DNA of 18,817 nt. Source: Oehlia diaphana (taxonomy: Eukaryota > Glomeromycota > Glomeromycetes > Glomerales > Glomeraceae). Location: contig QZLH01002633.1 in the NCBI GenBank assembly GCA_003833135.1, positions 1 through 18,817 of the forward strand, in the 5' to 3' direction. The translations under genes were made by a program, and so were the position numbers. Position 1 is the first letter of the stretch; each line of letters starts with the position of its first letter. Below the pieces are notes generated by a model. That model was not told where the DNA came from and made no database searches. It saw nothing but the letters and a program-made list of their open reading frames with translations. This document shows positions 1 through 9,047 of this stretch, one piece after another.

Positions 1-2
1 GC

Positions 3-199
3 CCCTTCCCTTTGGTGGTGGGTCTCATGTCTTATTATCAACATGACAGTACCTCTGCACGAGTTTGATCACTCACGATATATCGTTAATGTCAGTTGAT
101 AGTAGGCATGGGGGCTTGAATCTGTCTTTTCTACAAAGCTTACTTAGAGTACTCGAGTCTTCTAACATAATTTTTACCATATATTCTATTTTTTAGATT
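3..199. repeat. Direct repeat, copy 1 (partner at 461-655)
   Basis: About 195 bp, nearly identical to the copy starting at 461; the spacing is 458 bp. The copies differ by a 2-bp indel (AA at 169-170) and a few substitutions, and similarity stops in a T-rich stretch before position 200. Copy 1 reaches the window edge, so a longer array may continue to the left. The repeat holds a perfect 12-bp palindrome, ACGATATATCGT, at 74-85. No coding potential is evident. It may be a tandemly duplicated non-coding repeat or part of an LTR-like element; the sequence here does not decide. Confidence 0.9.
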
Positions 200-460
200 T
201 CATGATTTACATAAAGTTTTTAAATCTTAATCTTCAAAAGCCTTGGAAAATTTCTATTTAGTAATGGGAAATTAGTATTGATAACTTTATTGATTTTTTA
301 CTAATTTGGTAAGTGGAAATGACTAAGCTGGGATGTATAAGGGAGTTGTGCACCTAGAGTGCTTTGGTTATCCTCCTCTTCTAGGAGTCTGGTTACCTTA
401 ATGAGAAAAATAGAAAAATAATAATGTCTCAAGCTATGTCGCAGACTTCTGTATGTGGGG

Positions 461-655
461 CCCTTCCCTTTGGTGGTGGGTCTCATGTCTTATTATCAAC
501 ATGACAGTACCTCTGCACGAGTTTGATCACTCACGATATATCGTTAATGTCAGTTGATAGTAGGCATGGGGGCTTGAATCTGTCTTTTCTACAAAGCTTA
601 CTTAGAGTACTCGAGTCTTCTAACATTTTTTACCATATATTCTATTTTTCAGATT
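461..655. repeat. Direct repeat, copy 2 (partner at 3-199)
   Basis: This is the second copy of the repeat at the left edge. The 261-bp spacer between the copies (200-460) resembles neither copy and holds no convincing gene. Similarity extends about 30 bp past the TGTTAG-like boundary seen on the minus strand, which argues against simple LTR termini. Confidence 0.9.
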
Positions 656-657
656 AC

Positions 658-1944
658 TTAGGCAATAAATAAACTAACAAGAAAGTCTTGGAAATCCTTC
701 TAAATTTGAAGAATAGATTTTTTATTTCTGGAGATCAGATGATTAAATTTCATTTTTTAAGAAATGAATTTTATTATGAGATTTTTTTTCCACAATTTAT
801 GCTTTATTTTTGTGATTATTAATATATTAATAAATTATTCAAATATTATTTTAATATTTATGCAAATTTTTATTCATTTTATTTTTGTAAAAGTACTTCA
901 AAAGAACATATCAAAGTAGAAAGAAAAATTCATTCAATTAGATATTATGTCAACAATTTTTTGTTGTAAAAGGGTCATGCAATGATTAATTTTTAAGGAA
1001 ATAAAGTCAAATTTTGTAAGGCAATTACATTACTTTATTGCTATCAAATGGATTTCACAAGTATTGTGCAAGCATTATTAAAAATTAATATTAATTTGCC
1101 TTATTTGAATGGCTCTCATTAAAATTTAATTTTGTTATAATGAATCCATTAATTATGTTTATCTTTAAAGTATAAACTTATACATTGCAATATAAGCGTA
1201 GCTGACTGATCAACAGAATAATCACGTTTATTAACACGTGATTATTTTTGTATGAACGTAAGTTCTTTATCATCTAATAAATAATTTACAGTTGTGTAAA
1301 ATCTTGCACTTTTTTTTTTAATAAAACTATCTAAAGAATAGTTTTGTTACGTAAAATACTATCATTGTATTAAAAAGACCATTGTTTCCACTTTAGAAAA
1401 GACTTTAGAACATTTATGAATGAAAATGTGCACATTATATATAGAGGTCCAATGAATAAACTTATTAAAAATTCTTGGAGTACATATGTAAATAATAGAA
1501 AAAAAAAACAAAGAAGTTTAAAAAAATAAAAAGTCTGTTACTTATATTTTATTAATTAGCGAATGATTTTATTTCTAATTTTGTGATTTCATATATACAA
1601 AAATAATATAATTATTACACATTTTATATAAATACAATCGGTTGCATTATTTACTAGTTTAATATGTTGGATGTAATTCCATAGCAATCGATATTCGCGT
1701 TGTGGTTGAGTTTAGGTAGAACATAATATTAAGAAATTTTTTTCTAATACCGCTTTTTAATGCCAAATTAATTAATTGCATTATAATATTATATAATCCG
1801 TAAATTTTGGAATCACTTATTCGGTAAATAATATACTTTTGTTACGTTACGTTAGAATTGATACTATATGAGGGAATTTCTTTATGTCATGTTGATGATA
1901 ATGATCTAACGAACATTATTATAACATAATACTGAATGGCCTAA
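658..1944. other. AT-rich intergenic DNA, no gene seen
   Basis: Long A/T runs and frequent stops in all frames. The only clear structure is the hairpin at 1217-1246. No RNA gene, splice-flanked exon or transposon terminus was recognised. Confidence 0.6.
1217..1246. repeat. Perfect 11-bp inverted repeat
   Basis: The arms AATAATCACGT (1217-1227) and ACGTGATTATT (1236-1246) pair perfectly around an 8-nt loop, and the right arm contains the E-box-like CACGTG. It could be a chance hairpin, a factor-binding site or the core of a small relic element. Confidence 0.7.
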
Positions 1945-2826
1945 GGCAGGGCCCGGGCCTTGGGGCGATGGGGGAATCAAACAAATACAGCACTTCGATA
2001 TGATGATGACTTTGAAAAGGTTGAATTTTGGGGTTATCCGGTCTTGTTCAAGGAAGTAGATATGAAAATGATAACAAAACAATAGGATTATTTTAAAAGG
2101 GTTGTCTTTGTAAAATTGGAGTGGTAAATAAATAATCAGATTATTTTAATGTTAAATAATCTATTTTAGCTTTAATATTCTCTAATTTATTCATTTTAAT
2201 TAATAAAGTTGATTAAAGAAACAATTCCTGAATACTGGTATGGAATTGACTTTATAGAACATGTTGTTTTGGTTCTTATTGTACCAGATGAAGTATTAAT
2301 ATGGAGAATTGTTTGCTAAATCAATCTCATAACTTCGGGACAAATATAATCACGTACAAGTAATACAAAGTATAAAAAAATAATATATACAAATGATTAC
2401 ATCATCATTATTCAAATATAAATATTCATTCTTTGATTAAGCAACTTTTAACGCCAATGGTTCAGAATCACGGAAATACCCCAAAATTTGTCCATCATAT
2501 CCGTCACGTCAATTGATCAAGATATCAAGTGTTACTGTCAAATATGACTACTAAACATTGGTATTTTAACTTTTAATGCGAAACTTGATATATATCATTA
2601 CCTAATGATTATATACACAAACAAATTAAAGCTCCGTCATTAGATTCATTTTACACTTGGATATTAATATGAACAAGGAATTGGAAATCATAAATTGTAT
2701 AAAGAAACTGTCAAAGGAGGAAATTGTGATGCTGAAAAGGGCCTTACATTATTATATAAACATTGTACAAATTATTTGAGTAATAATAAATGTTTAGAGG
2801 TTAAAAAGAATTTGAAATTCTTGTAA
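1945..2826. pseudogene. Possible scattered coding relics, unidentified
   Basis: Four short open stretches read more like protein than the surrounding AT-rich DNA. On plus: 1945-2082, continuing past a TAG to 2124 (contains FEKVEFWGYPVLFKEVD and, after the stop, DYFKRVVFVKLEW); 2200-2319 (contains IPEYWYGIDFIEHVV); 2668-2826 (contains NCDAEKGLTLLYKHC). On minus: 2547-2437 (contains RDGYDGQILGYFRDSEP), interrupted by one TGA. None has a convincing start, and their lengths are within chance expectation at this base composition. The case rests on residue composition alone. No family was recognised. Confidence 0.25.
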
Positions 2827-2879
2827 CTATTATAAGTGAATACTCGGACTGAATAATCTTTCTTGTTTTAAATCTCACC

Positions 2880-3205
2880 AAAGGCCTACAAACGGGACTC
2901 GGAACCGGATTTGAGCCGGAAAACTTTCTTTCAAAATTCACAAGTTGGTTGTTACCCGGCCACAAGATTTTTCGTTAAACCTAGGTTTTCGTGATTCCGG
3001 CCAAAATCGCCTTAATTCTGGCCGAAATTAAACTGGCCAAAATTAAGTTGGCCGATTTTTTTGTACAACAAATTGATATACAGTAATAATAGTCCGGGTC
3101 CGAGCCGGGCCGGGTTTTAGTATATTGAGTTCAGGCTGGGCCGGGCCGGGCTCTTTAGGTTAATTTCCAAGTGCAGGCCGGAGGTCAATACAGACCTCTG
3201 GTCTT
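2880..3205. repeat. CCGG/GGCC-rich degenerate repeat patch
   Basis: A GC-rich island in AT-rich DNA. It contains GGCCAAAAT/GGCCGAAATTAA words repeated from 2998 to 3055, then two runs of GCCGGGCCGGG (around 3103-3113 and 3140-3151), and ends in a hairpin whose arms CCGGAGGTC (3178-3186) and GACCTCTGG (3193-3201) pair apart from one G-T. It resembles the word-repeat subterminal regions of the hAT relics elsewhere in this window, but no paired termini were found. It is probably a degraded transposon end. Confidence 0.55.
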
Positions 3206-3512
3206 CACATTATTGTTTTCACAGATTATTTTTTTTTCGCGTTTTTTTGATTTAATAAATAAAAAATAATGATTTAAATTTATTGATAATATATAATAAA
3301 TAAAAAAAAAAAATTATTTAAATTACAAACTAAGAAATGTGTAAAATATTTTACTACTCTAGCCTTAGTGTTTAAATAATCCAATAAAATTTTCAATATT
3401 GTTTGTTTGTAAATATAAGTTTTAAAATCCATCTAAAAAAGTAATATATACAAATAATATAAATTAGTAATTAAGATATTATCTAAACAATATTAAGAAA
3501 AATATTAAGAAA
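3206..3512. other. AT-rich 3' flank of the kinase gene
   Basis: Downstream of the kinase stop codon on the minus strand. It is low-complexity A/T sequence that presumably holds the 3' UTR and polyadenylation region. Nothing more specific could be supported. Confidence 0.4.
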
Positions 3513-5706
3513 CTAACCATCAGGAATCTCAAATTCATCTTGATCTTCTGAATGAAGGTTTGGATTATTATGTATTTCATCACCATCTATAAAGGACAAA
3601 AGTTTTTAATTTAAACATTGCAAAAAATAAAATGAAAATTTAGAACAAAATAAATTTTACTTACCATTAACTGATCCTTTCATTTGTTGCATTGTTTCTT
3701 TCTTATGATCATTTTGAATGTCTAAATAAATAATATTATAATAAATGTTGCTTAATAAACATTATTATATAAAATAGTATTACTTACCATTCTTTGAACT
3801 TATTTGTAAACGATTAAATAATTCAGATAATCTTTTACTACCACCTAAAATTGAAATAAATTTGTATCATTATTTCAAAAATTTGAATATATAAATAAAT
3901 TACCTTTAAAAATACTATTTATTTTTGATGTTTTATTAATCTTCTCATCGTTTGAATTATTAAAATCTTCAACTAAAAAACGAAAATTTGATTAATAAAT
4001 ATTTAATCAAATGAAATACTTAATAAATACCTACTATTATCAGGAATATTAAAATCATATGCTTTACTATGAAATGCTATTTAAAAAATAAGAAAAATAG
4101 GTTATAAGTAAATTATTATAATAATTAATAAAATAACAATAAAAAAGTTAACCTTCTTGTTCTTCTATATAATATCATTTAAATTAAAAAAAAAATTAGT
4201 AATGTCATCATATCTTAATCAATAAAAAAAAAACTTAATAAATAATACCTTCTGTTGCATTTTTTGGTTCGGGTAAATTCTCAAATTGATGAACTTTGCT
4301 CGTAAATAATCTGCTGCTTACGTAATTTGTGCTAGTTTTTATTTCAAAATTATTCACTGCTTTTGGCTGGAAAAATTCATCTGGGATATTTTGATATGAT
4401 AGATGAATTTTCGATATTTTTTCTTGAAGAGATTCAATATCAAGTCTTTTTAATGGATCAGCATCCCAACATTGTACCATTAAATTTTTATATTCTAAAG
4501 GAATATCTGACATAATTTCTGGTCTCATACCATTAATTATATCCATTGCAAGATTATAATCATCATGCTTATAATTAATAAATGGTGGTTGTCCAGATGA
4601 AATTTCCCACATAAGTATTGCAATACTATAAATATCAGATGCAAAAGTATATCCTTTTCCAATAATAACTTCTGGTGCTATGTAAGGGAGATTTCCATAT
4701 ATACTTTTTGATGATTTATCAGCAGGTCCACAAAATCCAAGATCACTAATATTCCAAAAATCATTAAATTGTGAAAATAATATATTTACAGAGTGCAAAT
4801 CTCTATGAATTGCCTTCTCCAAATGAATCCCAAATAGTGCAACAGTTATTCAAAAGTAATTTTAATTCTTTCTTTCCATGTAAGTTGATTATAATTTTGC
4901 TGTAAATAATTTCTTAAATCCATATCCATTTTTCTCATTACAAGCATATAATTTCCATTTGATAAATCTTGTGTTAAACCAAAACATTTGACAATTGCTG
5001 TCCAATTATTACCTATAGTTAAATGTGATTTAGTCTAAATGATAACATCCATTGTTAATACAAAAAACATTAAATATCATAAAAAAACTTAAAATATAAT
5101 CATACTGTATGTACCTCTTCAAACCAACTTTGATTTGCGTTTTCAAACATTTTCTAATTTTTTAAGTATTACTTTAATAGTTTTAGATCTTTTTAATTGC
5201 TGTTCCTTACAATTCCAGTTTTTATATCTTCCACCAATCCACGTTGCTGTATAAATTTCAGAAAATCCACCTTTTGTTAGATATTTAATATTTTCTAGAT
5301 TATTATATGGAAACCATTCAACTATTCTACTTGGCTTAAGCGCTTCCGATTGACATTTCTGTATTAAATTATCAATATCATTATTTCCGGATGTCCAATT
5401 TTTAAAATTTGCTTTTAAATAATTTCGAACACAATATTCACAATATAATGTAGCTAAACATTCTTGTTTACAATTTTCACAAATTCTTTTTGTTCCTGAA
5501 TTAGCATTAACTTTATTTCGGTCATAAGTTTTAGTTATGTAATTTATTGCTTCAGTTTTTTCATCATCTGTAAGAAGTTTATCATCAAGAATAAATTGTT
5601 TTTGAAATTCATATTGTTTGTGAATGTCAGTGTGAATATTATAATCAATTAACGTATATGCTCTATGCGCTGTTGCATAAACTAATTCTCCTCGAATAGT
5701 AGACAT
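3513..5706 (-). CDS. TKL-type protein kinase, 8 exons, two frame-breaking indels
   Basis: Proposed exons, minus strand: 5706-5115, 5034-4249, 4164-4153, 4076-4035, 3972-3904, 3844-3788, 3721-3665, 3586-3513; every intron is GT-AG. If the frame is read through two 1-nt indels the product is 562 residues. Visible parts: Cys cluster CxxCx3Cx5CxxC (76-92); glycine loop TKGGFSEIY (144-152); VAIK-type Lys182; HRDLHSVN with Asp276 and Asn281; DLG in place of DFG (295-297); APE (317-319). All catalytic residues are present, so this is an active-type Ser/Thr or dual-specificity kinase of the AM-fungal expansion, probably cytoplasmic signalling; substrate unknown. Frame breaks: one extra T in the TTT at 5145-5147 (after LENV) and one missing A at 4849-4850 (before ITVALFGIH). 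They are +1 and -1, both in homopolymers, so they may be assembly errors, or the gene is decaying. The ATG at 5706 is the first in frame. A hAT transposon end begins 15 bp upstream. Confidence 0.9.
4153..4164 (-). other. 12-nt micro-exon (exon 3) of the kinase
   Basis: AAGAACAAGAAG lies between an ATATAG acceptor and a GTTAAC donor. It is entered and left in phase 1, so it adds exactly four residues and joins ...NATE to EEQE to AFHSKAYDF. The joined tail matches my recollection of tails in this fungal kinase family, which supports the micro-exon over simple exon 2 read-through (which would end in GIIY and a stop). Confidence 0.75.
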
Positions 5707-5877
5707 AATGCAATTTTTATTAGTGCTCGCATAATTCGGGTCTAACCCGGATAATTCAATCCGAGTGAATTTTAAATCGGGTCGGTATTAACAATTTTAA
5801 TAACCCGTGACCGCATGACCCGACCCGTCGGGTCGGGTCATTCATTTCCTTGACTCGAGTTTTGACCCGAATTAGAC

Positions 5878-5969
5878 CCGGATGATAATTAAATCACTGA
5901 ATACATATTGATTACACGTTAANGATCCGGATGATAATTAAATCTGAATACATATTGATTACACGTTAA
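5878..5969. repeat. Short tandem duplication beside an ambiguous base
   Basis: CCGGATGATAATTAAAT... at 5878-5922 is repeated at 5927-5969 with a 2-bp deletion. The copies are separated by four bases that start with the N at 5923. A misassembled join is as likely as a real duplication. Confidence 0.8.
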
Positions 5970-6130
5970 ATATTGTTTACGTTATAATTGTGTTAGACAA
6001 ATGAGGTAATATATTCCCACCTAGCAAAAATAGCTAGACTACCTTGCAATTACAGATATGCATATGAATTATTTGTTTTAATTATTAACATTGCATTAAC
6101 TAATAAGTTGATTTTGATGATTAATAAAGC

Positions 6131-6223
6131 CCAGTAGAAAGAGTATTTTCCAGTGGAACCGATTTGATAGCTGCAAAAAGATGTAGTCTTGAAGCAGATA
6201 CAATTAGAGCATGCAGTGTTTAA
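6131..6223 (+). pseudogene. hAT transposase C-terminal dimerisation remnant (element A)
   Basis: Thirty codons without interruption, then TAA. The motif PVERVFSSGTDL...KRCSL...TIRAC is the conserved hAT dimerisation core that lies close to the C-terminus of Ac/hobo-type transposases. The N-terminal finger, DDE-type core and insertion domain are missing, so it cannot be active. The better-preserved reading frame here compared with element B suggests a younger copy or a later insertion. Confidence 0.85.
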
Positions 6224-6597
6224 AGTCCTGGCAGACACAAAATATAGTCAAAAGCAAGTGATACAATTTCGATTTTATAATTCAAATATAAANAGATATC
6301 TTTAGATTCGTGCTTAGCATTAGGTTTAATAATAAAAAGTTAAAAGACCTATATGATTAACTTGTAGGTCAATTACCTTGTTTTATTAAAAACATTATAT
6401 TTGAAAAAAATATTTTTGATATATTACTAAGTATACAGTATATTATCCAATGAAAATTACTAAACTTTCAGGTCTAACCTGGGTTATTCGAATTAAATAT
6501 ATTCGGGTCGGATTAAAATTGGATCATTTCTATTTTTGCCGGGTCAAGTCAGATAAACTCTCCAAACCCGACCGAATCTGACCCGGTAGGAGCACTA

Positions 6598-7775
6598 AGA
6601 ATAACGATTTCGAAGTTACTGATGCTGGTATACCGTACAAACATGTATGATACACAGCTTATGAAGAGTTGCATCCACCTTAGACACTCTGGCTTTCAGT
6701 GCTATCACTACATTTAAGAGGAGCGGTCGTAATAATTAGCATTTGTGTAATAATAAAGCCTTTAAACTAAATGTCTCATGATGGCGATCACACCAAACAT
6801 TATAATCCAATTGGTGGCATCTGAGCGACTAATATAATGTTATGTATGAGATATTAATAAAGAAAATGCGTCAAGCAATTGATTGATCATTGACTGAAAT
6901 TAATACTGGTACAGAATGTTGACAATTAAATCAATTAAATGAATAACTCTTTCCGAAATTTTGCAAATCCGCAGTAAAATTATTGGTTTTTTTTTTCATG
7001 TTATTCTTTGACTCACAATAATATCTTCAACTTATCCTAAAAGAAACACAGAGAGGTTACATAAATCGGAGAAGCAAGTATGTTCTTCGACAGTTTCAAG
7101 AAATTACAAGAGGCTACTGGCACTGGTCGGTCAAAACTGAGTTCTGAGTAGAGGAAGCAAAAACGGGAAATGGTACTAATAGTCCAAAGGGGGAGTAGGG
7201 ATGATGGAAAAAAGAAAGAAGTGCAAAAAGTAGTGAATTGATTAGTTGCAGATAATTTTAATAATGAAGTGGGTCCGTAAGAATTTGAGAAAATTTTTAA
7301 ATCAAGTATATGTATGTGTTATTTTTAGGAATTACATAATTCTTTCTTTTCATATATTTCTCTCTTTAATTGTTAATCCTTCTTGAAATATATCAAGTTA
7401 CAACTTTTACAACCGTATACAAATAGAAATAGTCTTAAAAAAATTATAATTAATCGTGTTTGTATTTTTTTTATGTTGAACTATTCAAATTTTAGACCAT
7501 TTTTACGATATAATATTTATTTATACAAAGTATAATGATAATTTTTTTAAAAGTATGTATAATATTTTATTTAATTTTGTTTCATTTATACAAAAAAACT
7601 AAGAAATAAAAATAAATAAACAAAAATAATAAATGAGTTGAATAAATCTTGAAAGCTAATTCTCTTTAAAGCATTTTTTTATAAATAAAAACGCGGTAAA
7701 GATCATTTAATTTACGTTAAATTAAATAAAAATAAAAAATAAATAAATTCCAAAACAATTATATCCTCTTATTCC
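6598..7775. other. Intergenic DNA, unassigned; weak coding relics near 6600-6760
   Basis: Just past element A the plus strand reads NDFEVTDAGIPYKHV, a stop, YTAYEELHPP, a stop, TLWLSVLSLHLRG (about 6601-6765): protein-like but interrupted and unidentified. From about 7260 the sequence becomes plain A/T-rich. No gene, RNA or transposon end was recognised. Confidence 0.35.
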
Positions 7776-8342
7776 TTAGGGAGAATTCTGGAATTCCATG
7801 TCTTGCTTATCATAAGAAACAGTTCCGTTTACTGCTGTATTATGAACGTCATTATTTGAATATACTTGGGAAGTAGGTTGAGTATTATCGAAGGATAGTT
7901 GTTGAATATCATTTTGTTGATAAACAGGATGTTGGACTTGTTGCTGAATCTGTTGTCGAATTAGAGATTGTAAATTATAATGATCAGGTAAAAGGTAATC
8001 AGGGATATGAGATAGATTAATTCCATTATTCAAGAGTTGAACATTTTCTGACGGATTTAATTCAGAATAAATAACACGATATATACGAGTATCATTTGGT
8101 AAATGAAAATAAAACTCAAATATATTATGAGGCGCAGGTGTTGTAAAATTAATAGTATTATTAATGTGCAAGGTATTTAAATTCGTATCAGATACTCCAA
8201 CATTGTTAATTAAAGTATGTTGGATGTTTTTATTGTTATTATTATTATTATTATTAGGAATTTGTTGAGGAGCGGTATTATTTCTAGTTTGATCCATTAG
8301 TAAATTATAGAAATCGCGTGTATTTTGGTTATTTGAATTCAT
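7776..8342 (-). CDS. Asn/Gln-rich protein of unknown function
   Basis: A single-exon frame of 188 codons from ATG at 8342 to TAA at 7776. The frame is open for eight more codons upstream but has no other ATG. Residues 30-37 are eight consecutive Asn, encoded by a trinucleotide repeat near 8234-8257. A middle segment (about 72-122) is less biased and may be folded, with FEFYFHLPNDTRIYRVIY and IPDYLLPDHYN. Residues 126-150 are Gln-rich (IRQQIQQQVQ). There is no signal peptide or membrane segment, so it is intracellular; such composition is common in fungal transcription regulators, but I do not recognise the family. A damaged copy of its 3' end lies inverted at 10046-10207, which shows the sequence has been duplicated and supports it being, or having been, a real gene. 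Confidence 0.7.
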   Translation of the reverse strand: MNSNNQNTRDFYNLLMDQTRNNTAPQQIPNNNNNNNNKNIQHTLINNVGVSDTNLNTLHINNTINFTTPAPHNIFEFYFHLPNDTRIYRVIYSELNPSENVQLLNNGINLSHIPDYLLPDHYNLQSLIRQQIQQQVQHPVYQQNDIQQLSFDNTQPTSQVYSNNDVHNTAVNGTVSYDKQDMEFQNSP

Positions 8343-8585
8343 GTTGATCAAAAACCAAATGAACAATAATAATTAATATAATTATATAATTATATAATTA
8401 GGAAATATAAAATTTGAAAGCAAACTAATTTTTTATTCTTTAGATGGAAAGTTTTTCTTTTGACAGGAAAGAATTGGCTTTATTTATATACGATTGAGTT
8501 CCTCAAAAACCAGTTCTCACTTTCAGATATTTCTTATTTTAGAAATACTGAATGAGGTGATCATTCTATATTATATAAGGGTTTT
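8343..8585 (-). promoter_or_regulatory. Upstream region of the Asn/Gln-rich gene
   Basis: ATTATATAATTATATAAT at 8381-8398 is a perfect A/T palindrome 40-57 nt upstream of the ATG and could serve as a TATA-like element for the minus-strand gene. The rest shows no recognisable signal. Confidence 0.35.
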
Positions 8586-8876
8586 GTTTTTTATCGCACC
8601 TGCGTTATGTCGCACCCCTATAATATGTTACATATAAAAGTCAAAAATGACATTCAAAATCCTTTTTGATATATTAAGAAAACTTGTAGAGCGGGTCAAA
8701 AATACGCATAGTATAAGGTTTCTTGTAGTACATAGTAAGTGCATAAGGTCTCACGCCAGGATTTTTTAAAAAATGGGAAATCTTAACGAATTCATGTGAT
8801 CAAAATGATCGACATAATTAATATATAAAAATTACCAAAAAAGGGGGATGCGACATATCGCAGGAGCGAAAAACAG
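8586..8876. mobile_element. Small TIR element (MITE), class uncertain
   Basis: The left arm at 8586-8619 (GTTTTTTATCGCACCTGCG, then TTATGTCGCACCCCT) is matched by the inverted right arm at 8842-8876 (on the minus strand CTGTTTTTCGCTCCTGCG, then ATATGTCGCATCCCC). Arms are about 33 bp with a few mismatches and the interior is non-coding. No target duplication is obvious. The right arm overlaps the start of the next element by about 3 bp, so the exact ends are uncertain. Confidence 0.75.
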
Positions 8877-9045
8877 TCAGCTCTCGACAACGAATTTTTC
8901 CGAACACGTGACATATAAACAATCGAATACGACCGTAACTCTCGTTATAACGAATCAACCAATTAAATTCTTTAAAATTCTTCGCTATAACCTTATAACG
9001 AACTGAGATGAAACCCGGAGGGTTCGTTATATCGAGAGCCGACTG
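8874..9045. mobile_element. pogo/Tc1-like MITE (CAGTC ends)
   Basis: 172 bp with termini CAGTCAGCTCTCGACA-ACGAA and, inverted, CAGTCGGCTCTCGATATAACGAA, followed on the right by TA (9046-9047). The left TA is not present (AA instead), perhaps because it inserted next to or into the preceding element. The palindrome TCGTTATAACGA lies inside at 8942-8953 and repeats the terminal motif. CAGT ends with a TA target are typical of Tc1/mariner and pogo/Fot1 families. It has no coding capacity. Confidence 0.75.
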
Positions 9046-9047
9046 TA

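Larger units (their letters stand above)
5721..6597 (+). mobile_element. Decayed hAT transposon A
   Basis: The termini are TAGTGCTCG (left) and GGAGCACTA (right), inverted copies that fit the hAT terminal pattern YARNG. The left ~170 bp and right ~130 bp are dense in CGGGTC/GACCCG words, as in element B at 13984. Inside, 6131-6223 reads PVERVFSSGTDLIAAKRCSL followed by EADTIRACSV and TAA, the classic hAT C-terminal dimerisation motif. LAKIAR (6021-6038) and a shifted YLAIT (6040-6054) lie just upstream, separated by what looks like a dead ~75-nt intron. No 8-bp target duplication is visible, so age or rearrangement is likely. The rest of the transposase is gone. Confidence 0.75.

Noticed and set aside
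301..486. Minus-strand open frame of 61 codons across the repeat spacer
   Set aside because: Spans repeat and spacer, has no family features, and its length is expected by chance.
3..655. Pair of LTRs of a retrotransposon
   Set aside because: The minus strand shows a TGTTAGAAG start typical of LTRs, but similarity extends about 30 bp beyond it in both copies, and no primer-binding site or polymerase coding is visible.
1884..1905. Fragment resembling the inverse of TTATTATCAACATGAC in the left repeat
   Set aside because: Only about 16 bp match, too short in A/T-rich DNA to call a repeat copy.
5143..5147. Programmed ribosomal frameshift in the kinase
   Set aside because: No slippery heptamer with downstream structure, and the opposite indel near 4850 is better explained by errors or decay.
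6050..6238. Minus-strand open frame of 62 codons
   Set aside because: It is the antisense shadow of the hAT dimerisation remnant on plus.
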